DNA of 33,741 nt, from the NCBI GenBank assembly GCA_027045875.1, contig JALUAG010000102.1, forward strand, positions 1-33,741. The letters run 5' to 3'. Shown here piece by piece: positions 24,390-31,418 of the stretch (its first letter is position 1; each line of letters starts with the position of its first letter). The stretch is from Alphaproteobacteria bacterium (lineage in GTDB: Bacteria > Pseudomonadota > Alphaproteobacteria > Geminicoccales > Geminicoccaceae). The notes beneath the pieces are model-generated. The model saw only the letters and a program-made list of their open reading frames with translations. It was not told the origin of the DNA and did not search any database. The translations under genes and the position numbers were made by a program.

Positions 24390-25373
24390 TCAGAGGTGGC
24401 CGTTCTCGCGATACCAGGCAGCGGTGCGGGACAGCCCCTCCTCGACGCCGACGGTGGGTTCGAAACCCAGCCGCGTGCGCAGCTTGTCGATCCGGTAGTG
24501 GCGGTTGGCGATGAAGAACTGCACCCGGCGGCGGTAGATGGGCGGGCTCAGCCCCAGCGGCCGGAATCCGGCCTCGCAGAGATCGGCGAGCATCAGCATC
24601 GGCCAGACCGGCAGGCGCAACAGTCGCGGATCCTCGTTGCCGAGCAGCCGGGCGAGCAGCAGGAACAGATCCTGGAGGCTCGGTGCCTCGGGACCCGCGG
24701 CCAAGAAGGCCTCGCCGCTCAGGCCCGCGGTGCGGCCGGCACGCAGAAAGATCTCGGCCAGATCGTCGATGTAGATCATGTGGTAGCGGGCGGTGCCGGG
24801 CCCGACCATGACGATCGGGTTCTTGCGCGCCATCCGGAACATCTTGAGAAGCCGCGGGTCGCCCGGCCCGTAGACCGGCGCCGGCCGGACCACCACCACC
24901 TCGGGCTCGCCGCGGCGGCCGTATTCGAGGGCCAGCCGGTCGCCCTCGGCCTTGGTGACCTCGTAGATGCCCTCCGGCACCACCGGCGCGTCCTCGTCCA
25001 CCGGCGATCCCTTGACGTCGCCGTGGATGCCCACGGTACTGCAATGCACCACCCGCCGCGTGCCGTGATGTCGGGCGGCCTCGATCACGTGACGGACGCC
25101 GTCGACGTTGATCGCGCGATAGCGCGCGTCGGAGAGATTGGGCTCGCGGAAGGTGCCGGCGATGGCGTAGACGCAATCGGTTCCCCGGACGGCACGGGCC
25201 ACCGCCTCGGCATCGGTGATATCGCCCTCGAGGACCTCCACCCCTCCGATGCCGAGGGCAGCAAAGCGTTCGCGGCTGCGCACCAGCACCCGAACCTCCT
25301 CCCCCGCCGCCAGCAGGCGACGGGTCACCGCCTGGCCGACGAAGCCACTGGCGCCGGTCACGAGAACGGTCAT
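24390..25373 (-). CDS. NAD-dependent epimerase/dehydratase (extended SDR), copy 2
   Basis: A 327-residue paralog of the protein at 15030-16115. The start is ATG 25373. It shows VLVTGASGFVGQAVTRRLL, CSTVGIHGD, and YEVTK as the YxxxK motif, and shares the distinctive GPGDPRLLKMFR, RPLGLSPPIYRRRVQFF and EGLSRTAAWYRENG stretches with copy 1. The shared C-terminal RRRxxFF region is not a generic epimerase feature, so both probably act on similar substrates. It lies 24 bp after the acyltransferase stop, in the same direction. Confidence 0.93.
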   Translation of the reverse strand: MTVLVTGASGFVGQAVTRRLLAAGEEVRVLVRSRERFAALGIGGVEVLEGDITDAEAVARAVRGTDCVYAIAGTFREPNLSDARYRAINVDGVRHVIEAARHHGTRRVVHCSTVGIHGDVKGSPVDEDAPVVPEGIYEVTKAEGDRLALEYGRRGEPEVVVVRPAPVYGPGDPRLLKMFRMARKNPIVMVGPGTARYHMIYIDDLAEIFLRAGRTAGLSGEAFLAAGPEAPSLQDLFLLLARLLGNEDPRLLRLPVWPMLMLADLCEAGFRPLGLSPPIYRRRVQFFIANRHYRIDKLRTRLGFEPTVGVEEGLSRTAAWYRENGHL

Positions 25374-25397
25374 GGCCGGTTCTCCCTGGTCCCGTTG

Positions 25398-26190
25398 TCA
25401 TTCCGTGGATGCCGTCTCCGCCCCTCGCATCCGCAGCACCCGGGCCGGACTGCCGGCGACCACCGCCCGGGCCGGCATGCTCCTGGTGAGGACGCTGCCG
25501 GCCCCGACGATGGTCCCCTCTCCCACTTCGACCCCGTCGAGCACCATGGCGCCCATACCGAACAGGCAGCGGTCGCCGATGCGGATGGCTCCGCTCGTCA
25601 CCCGCGCCTGCTCGCGGGAGGCGAGGACGCCCCCGCCCTTCATCTCGGCGTGGACATCGAAGGCGCCGCCGCTGATCTTGTAGCCGCCGCCCAGCACCAC
25701 CTCCCGACCGAGATAGATCTCACCCTGGGAGTGGACAACGCTCATCGCCCCGATATCGCAGTCGTCGCCGATGGCGATCGGTCCGATCTTGGCCTGCATC
25801 ATGGCGGGCCTGCCGATGACCACGCGGTCGCCGATCCTCACCCCCCTCCTCGTCGGCGCCGCGACCGTCGAGTACGCAGCCGTCGTCGATCACCACCCGG
25901 TCGCCGAGGCTGATGCGATGGGCGTTGCGGATCACCAGATGACGGCCGAACACGAGTGCCCGGCCGACCCGCCGGAACAGCATCGGATAGAAGAGGCGCC
26001 GGAGCGCCAGCCCCAGGGCACCGGGCAGTCCGCCCAGGAGTCCGGTCACCAGCTCGTACTGCAGCAGCCGCCAGTAGGATCGCCCGGGCCCCACCACCAG
26101 ATCGGCATAGCACCGCATGCTCGAGCGGCCGTCGGCGAACATCTGGGTACGAATGAAGGAATCATCGGCGAGACGCCGCCTTTCGGCCAT
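25398..26190 (-). pseudogene. Hexapeptide-repeat acyltransferase, interrupted by a frameshift
   Basis: Two overlapping frames together form one left-handed beta-helix acyltransferase of about 263 residues. The first part starts at ATG 26190 and runs through FGRHLVIRNAHRISLGDRVVIDDGCVLDGRGADEEG. The second resumes with VRIGDRVVIGRPAMMQAKIGPIAIGDDCDIG and ends LRMRGAETASTE at 25398, including GAGSVLTRSMPARAVVAGSPARVLR. The frames switch exactly at a run of six G (minus strand, 25841-25846). Removing one G joins DEEG to VRIGDR in frame. It is either a real slippage mutation, a sequencing error, or ribosomal frameshifting. The family resembles sugar or serine O-acetyltransferases; the acceptor is unknown. 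It is followed by epimerase 2. Confidence 0.85.
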
Positions 26191-26345
26191 CGCCGGCCTC
26201 TCCCTGGAAGGCGGGCTCCGCGAAGTCGCCAGTCACACGCCGGAGATGATTTTCTCTCAACTCGGGCGGTTTTACAACCCGTCCGGCAATTTCCCCATCG
26301 CGCCCGTCCCCGGACGGGTTTCCCCGCCCGGGTCCCGTCCCGTGT

Positions 26346-28610
26346 TCAATCCACGTAGTATTTGGCGGCTTTTCTGTAGTATTGTGCGAGGTCGCCGTAT
26401 CCGTACTTGGCGTGTTTTTTGAGGTCGACCATGGTGAAGACGGCGCCGGCGGGTTCGACGCCGATTTCGCGCAGGAGCTGGACGCTTTCGGCGGCGGCGC
26501 CGGCCTCGGTGGCGCCCCAGCGCAGCACGAACAGCACCTTGTCGGCCAGGAGGGCGGCGAGGCGGCTGTCGGCGACGCTGGCCAGGGGGGCGGTATCCAG
26601 CACCACGAGATCGAAGGTCTCGCGCGCCCAGGCCAGGAGTTCGGCCGTGCGGGGGTGTTCGAGGAGGTCGGTGGGGTTGGTGGTCTGGCCCTTGACCGGC
26701 AGGAAGTAGAGGCCGCTTTCGAGATCGTGCTGCACGACCTCCTCGCGGCTGCGCTCGCCGCTCACGTATTCGACGAGGCCGCTCGAGATCTGCCAGCCGA
26801 GCTCGCGGTGGACCGAGGGGTGGCGCAGGTCGAGGTCGATCAAGAGCGCCCGCTTCCGCGCCCGGGCGGCGAAGATGGCGAGGCTCACCGCGAGCGTCGT
26901 CTTGCCCTCCTCGGGCAGCGAGGAGGTGACCATCACCACCCGGGGCGGACGGTCGCCGGCCCCCAGCTTGAGGGCGGTGTAGATGCCCCGGAGCGCCTCG
27001 GCGTAGGCCGAGAGCGGCTTGTCCATCAGATACCGGTGGGGCTTCCTGCCGCGCCCCAGCCGCTGCAGGAGCGGCACCCGGGCGAGGGTGGGAAGACCCA
27101 GCAGCGCCTCCACCTCGCGGGCGCTCCGGAGCCCCCGGTCCATCCGCTCCAAAAGCAGCGCCAGGACGCTGCCGAGCACGAAGAACACCCCGAAGCCGGC
27201 GGCCGCGAACAGCTTCGGCCCCGGCGTGCTGGGCGCCGCCGGCGGCGTCGCCTTGGCCACGATGCGCACGTCCGGCTCGACGATCTCCTGCTGCGCCCGG
27301 GTCTCCTTGTAGCGCTGCAGGAAGGTCTCGTAGAGCTGGCGGCTGGCCTGCGCCTGGCGCTCCAGTTCGCGCAGCCGCACCTCCGCCTCGCGGTTGACCG
27401 CGGTCCGCCGCTTGACCCCCGAAAGCTGCTCCTCCAGCGCCGCCACCCGCGCCGCCACCCCCCGCACGTCGTTCTCCAGCGTCCGCAGAATGCGCGCGAT
27501 CTCGGCCCGGATCTTGGCCTGCAGATTGGCCTTCTCGCGCCGCAGCTGGACCATCCGCGGATGCTTCTCGCCATAGAGCGTCGACAGCTCCGCCTCCTGA
27601 CGCAACAGCTCCGTCTCCTGGTTGCGCAGATTGGTGATGATCGGCGAAGCCGCCACCTCCGGCACCGAATCCAGCGACCCCCCGCGCCGCTCCAGATCCC
27701 GCACCAGCGACAGCCGCGCCCGCTTCTCCGCCAGCTCCGCCCGCGCCTCGATCAGTTGCCGGTTGAGATCACCGAGCTCCTGCTCGCTCAACGTCGGCCC
27801 CTCGGCCTCTGCCGACAGCAGATTGTGCTCCGCCCGATAGCGCTCCACCGCCGCCTCGGCATCGGCCACCTCCCGCTTCAGGGACGCCAGCCGCTCCTCC
27901 AGCCACAGACTGACCCGGCTGGTCGCCAGAAGCTTGGTCTTGAGCTGGTCGTCGACGAACATCTCCACCATCCGGTTGGCGATCAGCGCCGCCTTGACCG
28001 GATCCTCGGAGGTGAACGACAGACCGATCACATAGGAAAGATCCCCCGACAGCTCGAGCCCCGACGCGAACCGCGCAAGCGCAATCTCCCGCGCCCGCGC
28101 CGCCGCCTCGCTCTCCAAAAGCGGCCGCGGCGGATCCTCGAGACCCACCGCCACCAGCCAGTCGCGCGGCACGAAGAACAGCGCCCGCGCCAGACCCTCC
28201 CGCGGCGCACGCGGCACCGCCCCCGGCGGCAGCGCCGCAAAGGGATTGAACTCCGGATCATCGAACAGACCCAGATCCTCCATCACACGGGCATGGAACC
28301 CCCGCGACTGCAACAGACGGATCTGCGTCGCAATGGTCGCCGAATCCGCCGGCAAACCCGACAACACCGCCTGCAGATCGGCATAATTGGGCTGCCGCGG
28401 ATCCAACACGATCTGCGCCCGCGCCGTGTACTTCGGCGTCACCAGCAACGACACCGAAACACCCAACACCACACCCAGCACACAACACGCCACAAGCAAC
28501 CACTTGCGACGACGCAAAACCGAAAACACACTCCCCACATCAATCACCTCCCCACCCTCGAACATCCGATCCGAAAGCGAAGGGGAGGTCTGAACGATCT
28601 CACCGCGCAT
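26346..28610 (-). CDS. Wzc-type polysaccharide co-polymerase / tyrosine autokinase
   Basis: A 754-residue inner-membrane protein controlling surface polysaccharide length and export. ATG 28610 follows GGAG 8 bases upstream. A Wzz domain begins after TM1 (about 36-57, WLLVACCVLGVVLGVSVSLLV). The long periplasmic coiled coil covers about 230-460, ending in APSTPGPKLFAAAGFG and TM2 (463-487). The BY-kinase domain has Walker A SSLPEEGKTT (563-572), Walker A' LLIDLDLRHP (about 586-595) and Walker B LVVLDTAPL (664-672). The C-terminal YGYGDLAQYYRKAAKYYVD carries six tyrosines for autophosphorylation. No Wza, Wzx or Wzy was seen nearby. The first third uses T/G-ending codons unlike its neighbours. 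Confidence 0.95.
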   Translation of the reverse strand: MRGEIVQTSPSLSDRMFEGGEVIDVGSVFSVLRRRKWLLVACCVLGVVLGVSVSLLVTPKYTARAQIVLDPRQPNYADLQAVLSGLPADSATIATQIRLLQSRGFHARVMEDLGLFDDPEFNPFAALPPGAVPRAPREGLARALFFVPRDWLVAVGLEDPPRPLLESEAAARAREIALARFASGLELSGDLSYVIGLSFTSEDPVKAALIANRMVEMFVDDQLKTKLLATSRVSLWLEERLASLKREVADAEAAVERYRAEHNLLSAEAEGPTLSEQELGDLNRQLIEARAELAEKRARLSLVRDLERRGGSLDSVPEVAASPIITNLRNQETELLRQEAELSTLYGEKHPRMVQLRREKANLQAKIRAEIARILRTLENDVRGVAARVAALEEQLSGVKRRTAVNREAEVRLRELERQAQASRQLYETFLQRYKETRAQQEIVEPDVRIVAKATPPAAPSTPGPKLFAAAGFGVFFVLGSVLALLLERMDRGLRSAREVEALLGLPTLARVPLLQRLGRGRKPHRYLMDKPLSAYAEALRGIYTALKLGAGDRPPRVVMVTSSLPEEGKTTLAVSLAIFAARARKRALLIDLDLRHPSVHRELGWQISSGLVEYVSGERSREEVVQHDLESGLYFLPVKGQTTNPTDLLEHPRTAELLAWARETFDLVVLDTAPLASVADSRLAALLADKVLFVLRWGATEAGAAAESVQLLREIGVEPAGAVFTMVDLKKHAKYGYGDLAQYYRKAAKYYVD

Positions 28611-28862
28611 GCGCACTTCTCCGGCGGGCCTGCCATCCCTGCGGGGGCGGCGGTCCGAAATCGATCCGTCCGGGCATGTCTTCTTGAACCGGCGTTCCTC
28701 TCCACGACGGGGGGGGTCGGGACGGCCCCGAACCAACCCGGGGTGATGTGCCATGCCTCACCGCGGGGAACAATGCCATATCTCACGGATGCGTACCCAC
28801 AGGCGAATTGCCCGGGCCCGGAGCTGTGGTGGCGGTTTGGCGAACGCCGCCGCATCCTGCCG

Positions 28863-28898
28863 CCGCGTATACGGGTTCGCACGTATCCGCGTATATGC
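28863..28898 (+). repeat. Two copies of CCGCGTATA motif
   Basis: CCGCGTATACGG at 28863-28874 and CCGCGTATATGC at 28887-28898 are direct repeats 24 bp apart. The first contains the perfect palindrome CGTATACG. Related sites occur at 32303-32314 (complement CCGCGTAAACGG), 32341-32352 (CCGGGTATACGG) and 33425-33436 (CCGCGTACACGG). All are outside genes. They look like binding sites for one DNA-binding protein. Confidence 0.55.
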
Positions 28899-28954
28899 TC
28901 CGAAACCTTCCGCCGCCCGCGGCGCGGCGGACTCCCTCCGCCGGCGCCGGGGGG

Positions 28955-28985
28955 CGGGAAAGAACGCCCCGCGGCCGCGGGGCGT
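28955..28985 (-). terminator. Intrinsic terminator of hsp20
   Basis: Bases 28964-28985 form a perfect 22 bp palindrome centred on GCGGCCGC, 34 bp past the hsp20 stop. On the minus strand it is followed by TTCTTT (complement of 28958-28963). A very stable GC stem followed by a T-rich stretch fits a Rho-independent terminator. Confidence 0.6.
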
Positions 28986-29019
28986 CGGTCGATCTCGGGA
29001 TCGCCGGGCGATGCCGGGA

Positions 29020-29505
29020 CTAGCCGCCGGTCTTGATGGCGATCCTCTTCGGCTGGGCTTCCGGCCTCTTGGGCAGGGTGACGGTCAGCACGCCCCTGTC
29101 GAAGACGGCCCGGATCCCGTCCTCGTCCACCTCGGCGGGAACCGGGATGCGGCGGAGGAAGCTGCCGTAGGAGCGCTCCATCAGATAGTACCCCCGCTCC
29201 TTCTCCTCCGCCTCGCGCTCCTGTTTCTTCTCGCCGCGCAGGGTGAGGACGCCGTCGGCGAACTCGATCTCGACGTCCCTTTCCTCGACGCCCGGCAGCT
29301 CCGCCTGGACGACGATGGCGTCCTCGGTCTCGCGCACGTCGACCCGCGGCGCCATCACCCCCTCGCCGAAGGATGTGCGGGGCAGTCCGAAACCGCGGGT
29401 CATCTCGTCGAACAGGCGATCCATCTCGCGCCGCATGGCGGCGAAAGGATCTTCGGCGGGCCTCGTTTCCTGCCGGCCGAACGGCATCAGGCTGCGGAAG
29501 GTCAT
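29020..29505 (-). CDS. Small heat-shock protein, Hsp20 family
   Basis: A 161-residue ATP-independent chaperone that holds unfolding proteins. Two ATGs compete: 29511 and 29505. 29505 is chosen because AAGGGGAG then lies 6 bases upstream; 29511 would leave no spacing. The N-terminus has PFAAMRREMDRLFDEMTRGFG. The alpha-crystallin domain (about residues 50-150) starts MAPRVDVRETEDAIVVQAELPGVEERDVEIEFADGVLTLRGEKK, and then YGSFLRRIPVPAEVDEDGIRAVFDRGVLTVTLPK with the conserved GVLTxxLPK. A C-terminal basic tail follows. It has a heat-shock-like promoter and its own terminator, so it is probably monocistronic. Confidence 0.96.
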   Translation of the reverse strand: MTFRSLMPFGRQETRPAEDPFAAMRREMDRLFDEMTRGFGLPRTSFGEGVMAPRVDVRETEDAIVVQAELPGVEERDVEIEFADGVLTLRGEKKQEREAEEKERGYYLMERSYGSFLRRIPVPAEVDEDGIRAVFDRGVLTVTLPKRPEAQPKRIAIKTGG

Positions 29506-29590
29506 GGCCATCTCCCCTTCGTCCTGGATCCTTCCGGGGCGACCCGGAATGTTCCGCCGCTCCCCCGGGGCGTCGCCACCCCACCGGTTC

Positions 29591-29619
29591 ATAAGGGCAT
29601 CGGCGCGCCGGGCTTCAAG
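29591..29619 (-). promoter_or_regulatory. Sigma-32-like promoter of hsp20
   Basis: On the minus strand CTTGAA (complement of 29614-29619) is followed after 16 bases by CCCTTAT (complement of 29591-29597). This resembles the RpoH consensus CTTGAA ... CCCATAT-type. It would place the transcript start about 75 bases before the hsp20 start codon. The long GC-rich leader could fold over the ribosome site, but I cannot show a thermometer structure. Confidence 0.55.
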
Positions 29620-29823
29620 ACGGGCCGGAGCGTTTTTCGCCGTATGGTCGAAAGCTCTCTGGACGAAGCCCCGTCGTTGCCGCTAACTGCGTGCCACCAT
29701 CGCCGGTTCCGGGACGGCCATGCGTCACCTTCCGGCACCGCGGACCGGCCGGGCACGCCCGTCGGCCAAGAGCGCCGTCCCGGCCGCACCGGTCGGCGTC
29801 CCGCGCCGCGGCGCTCGGGGCGA

Positions 29824-29840
29824 TTCGGTACATCGTTCAC
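29824..29840 (+). promoter_or_regulatory. Single iteron in the initiator-gene leader
   Basis: TTCGGTACATCGTTCAC, identical to the origin iterons, stands alone 22 bp before the initiator ATG and 6 bp before its ribosome site. Bound initiator here would block transcription or translation start, a standard autoregulation arrangement in iteron replicons. Confidence 0.75.
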
Positions 29841-29862
29841 TCCGGCGGGAGGCGGACGGCTC

Positions 29863-30762
29863 ATGAGCATGGCGGAAAAGCAGGTCGACCTCTTTCTCGA
29901 CAGCCTGATCAACGCCCCCTTCAAGGACGATCGGGCGCTGATGGAGTTCCCCTTCTTCTCCCTGCAGAAGGCGCCGCGGATGAAGCCGCTCGTCTACGAC
30001 GACGGCAAGGTCAAGATCGAGGTGCGCCCCGGCGAGAAGGGGCTCGCCACCATCTGGGACAAGGACGTCCTCATCTACATCGCCTCGATCATCAACGACC
30101 GCCTGGAACGCGGGCTGCCGGTGGACAAGACGGTCCGCTTCAACGCTCACAACTTCCTCAAGGCGACCGGACGCGGGACCGGCAAGCGGGCCTACGAACT
30201 GTTCCTGGACGCCATGTTCCGGCTGCGGTCGACGACCATCCTGACCACCATCGAGGCGGGGGACATCAAGGAACGCCGCGGCTTCGGCTGGATCGAGACC
30301 TTCCGCATTCTCGAGCGCCGCACGAGGAGCGGCAAGAAGATCATGGGCGCCTGCGAGATCTCCCTCAACGACTGGATGTTCCGGGCCATCGTCAAGGACC
30401 GCCGGGTGCTGACCATCAACCAGCGCTACTTCGCGCTCTCCATGGGCCTCAAGCGGCGTCTCTACGAGCTCGCCCGCAAGCACTGCGGCCACCAGGAGAA
30501 ATGGGTCATCACCCTGCCCAAGCTGATCGAGAAATGCGGCTCGGTGCTGGAACCCCGCTTCTTCAAGCCGCAGCTCAAGAAGGTGGTCGAGGACGACGAT
30601 CTGCCCGACTACCACATCGCCATGAGCTTCGATCCCAAGGACAAGCAGGCGGCAGCCGAGGAGGGTTTCGATTCGCGCCGCTGGTCGACCAACGAACGGA
30701 TCCTCGTGAGCTTCTGGCCGCGCGGGCAGCGCCCGCCGGAGATCATCGCCCCCCTCGCCTGA
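29863..30762 (+). CDS. repA: Plasmid/chromid replication initiator protein A (RPA family)
   Basis: A 299-residue initiator that binds the adjacent iterons to start replication. ATG 29863 has GGGAGG 10 bases upstream; a second ATG at 29869 is less well spaced. Recognisable RPA-family blocks are MEFPFFSLQKAPRMKPLVYDD (about residues 27-47), ATIWDKDVLIYIASIIND, RFNAHNFLKATGRGTGKRAYELFLDAMFRLRSTTI, GFGWIETFRIL, SLNDWMFRAIV and RRLYELARKHCG, with a basic winged-helix-like C-terminal half. The family is known mainly from alphaproteobacterial plasmids. The stop codon abuts the first downstream iteron (two bases between). No parA/parB partition genes follow, unlike many replicons of this class. Confidence 0.9.
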   Translation: MSMAEKQVDLFLDSLINAPFKDDRALMEFPFFSLQKAPRMKPLVYDDGKVKIEVRPGEKGLATIWDKDVLIYIASIINDRLERGLPVDKTVRFNAHNFLKATGRGTGKRAYELFLDAMFRLRSTTILTTIEAGDIKERRGFGWIETFRILERRTRSGKKIMGACEISLNDWMFRAIVKDRRVLTINQRYFALSMGLKRRLYELARKHCGHQEKWVITLPKLIEKCGSVLEPRFFKPQLKKVVEDDDLPDYHIAMSFDPKDKQAAAEEGFDSRRWSTNERILVSFWPRGQRPPEIIAPLA

Positions 30763-31279
30763 CTCGGTACATCGTTCACGCCGCCCTTCCGTGCCGGCAC
30801 TCCCTCCGCCGGCCGGTGAGCCCGCCCCACCGCCGGACAGGTTCGGTACATCGTTCACATCTCCCGGGATGTCCGCCTTCCGGCGCCGGCGACGGGCGGT
30901 TTCCGATTCGGTACATCGTTCACGGGGCAAGGCCCCGGGATTCGGTACATCGTTCACATCTCCGCCGCCCGGCCGGCCGGCTTCCATCCCTCTTCCGCCG
31001 GTTCGGTACATCGTTCACATCGCGTCGGCGCCCGCACGCCGCGGCGCGATCCTCCGGCAGCCCGATTCGGTACATCGTTCACATCGTTCACGGCGCACCG
31101 CCGCGCCTCCCCTTCCCGCAGTCCCGGAAAATCGCGCCAAGACGGCGTTCGGTACATCGTTCACGCCTCGGACGTTAAACCGGAAGTCACGCGATTCGGT
31201 ACTTCATTCACCGATGTTCGGTACATCGTTCACGTTTCGATTCGGTACTTCATTCACCGATGTTCGGTACTTCATTCAC
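30763..31279 (+). repeat. Iteron array, 11 copies in two sequence classes
   Basis: Consensus TTCGGTACATCGTTCAC. Cores CGGTAC..TTCAC begin at 30765 (flank CTCGG), 30844, 30909, 30943, 31004, 31068, 31150, 31197, 31219, 31243 and 31265. Those at 31197, 31243 and 31265 are the variant TTCGGTACTTCATTCAC; the others are canonical. Spacing between cores is 34-82 bp on the left but 22, 24 and 22 bp for the last four. The copy at 31068 carries an extra partial tandem (ATCGTTCAC repeated to 31091). All share one orientation. Not CRISPR: spacing is irregular and the units are short. It directly follows the initiator gene. Confidence 0.95.
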
Positions 31280-31390
31280 AATTTTTCCCGCAAGCCACTG
31301 CGGATACACGAGGAATCCGATCGGTAACTTACTAACGGGAATCTATTTAACGTTCTAACGCCCCGGCGGCGCCGGCGGCTGTGGATAACT
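31280..31390. other. Predicted DNA-unwinding region of the replication origin
   Basis: This is the most AT-rich stretch in the window. It begins just after the last iteron and ends at a DnaA box. It contains two related 13-mers, TAACTTACTAACG (31325-31337) and TAACGTTCTAACG (31348-31360), which differ at two positions and start 23 bp apart, close to the iteron period. Position, composition and repeats fit a duplex-opening element. Replication from here is inferred. Confidence 0.75.
31380..31388 (-). promoter_or_regulatory. DnaA box
   Basis: The plus strand reads TGTGGATAA, the exact complement of the consensus TTATCCACA. It lies 20 bp right of the second 13-mer and 30 bp from the aroE stop, at the edge of the origin, where host DnaA commonly assists iteron-type initiators. 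Confidence 0.8.
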
Positions 31391-31418
31391 CCCGGATCGC
31401 GACGCCCGTTCGCGCTCA

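Larger units (their letters stand above)
28611..29019. promoter_or_regulatory. Gene-free region upstream of wzc-like gene, with repeated motif
   Basis: No coding region is supported in these 409 bp, which lie between the wzc-like start and the hsp20 stop on the minus strand. The region must hold the wzc promoter. It contains two direct copies of CCGCGTATA, at 28863-28871 (within CCGCGTATACGG) and 28887-28895 (within CCGCGTATATGC), 24 bp apart and so on one face of the helix. It also contains the hsp20 terminator at 28964-28985. The same motif recurs beyond aroE. No -35/-10 pair could be assigned. Confidence 0.5.
29506..29862. promoter_or_regulatory. Divergent region between hsp20 and the initiator gene
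   Basis: These 357 bp separate the two divergent starts and hold no supported gene. They contain the hsp20 promoter at 29591-29619, a lone iteron at 29824-29840 and the initiator ribosome site GGGAGG at 29847-29852. The promoter of the initiator gene must lie between about 29630 and 29820, but I could not locate it. Confidence 0.5.

Noticed and set aside
26303-26318. Hairpin CCCGTCC/GGACGGG between the wzc-like and acyltransferase genes
   Set aside because: The two-base loop and lack of a T-run on the minus strand make a terminator call too weak.
26382-29036. Long plus-strand open frame over the wzc-like gene
   Set aside because: It is antisense to a gene with intact kinase motifs; the translation is rich in Arg, His and Gln with no domain.
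30763-31279. Repeat array considered as CRISPR
   Set aside because: The units are 17 bp with irregular 22-82 bp periods and lie next to a replication initiator gene; no cas genes were seen.
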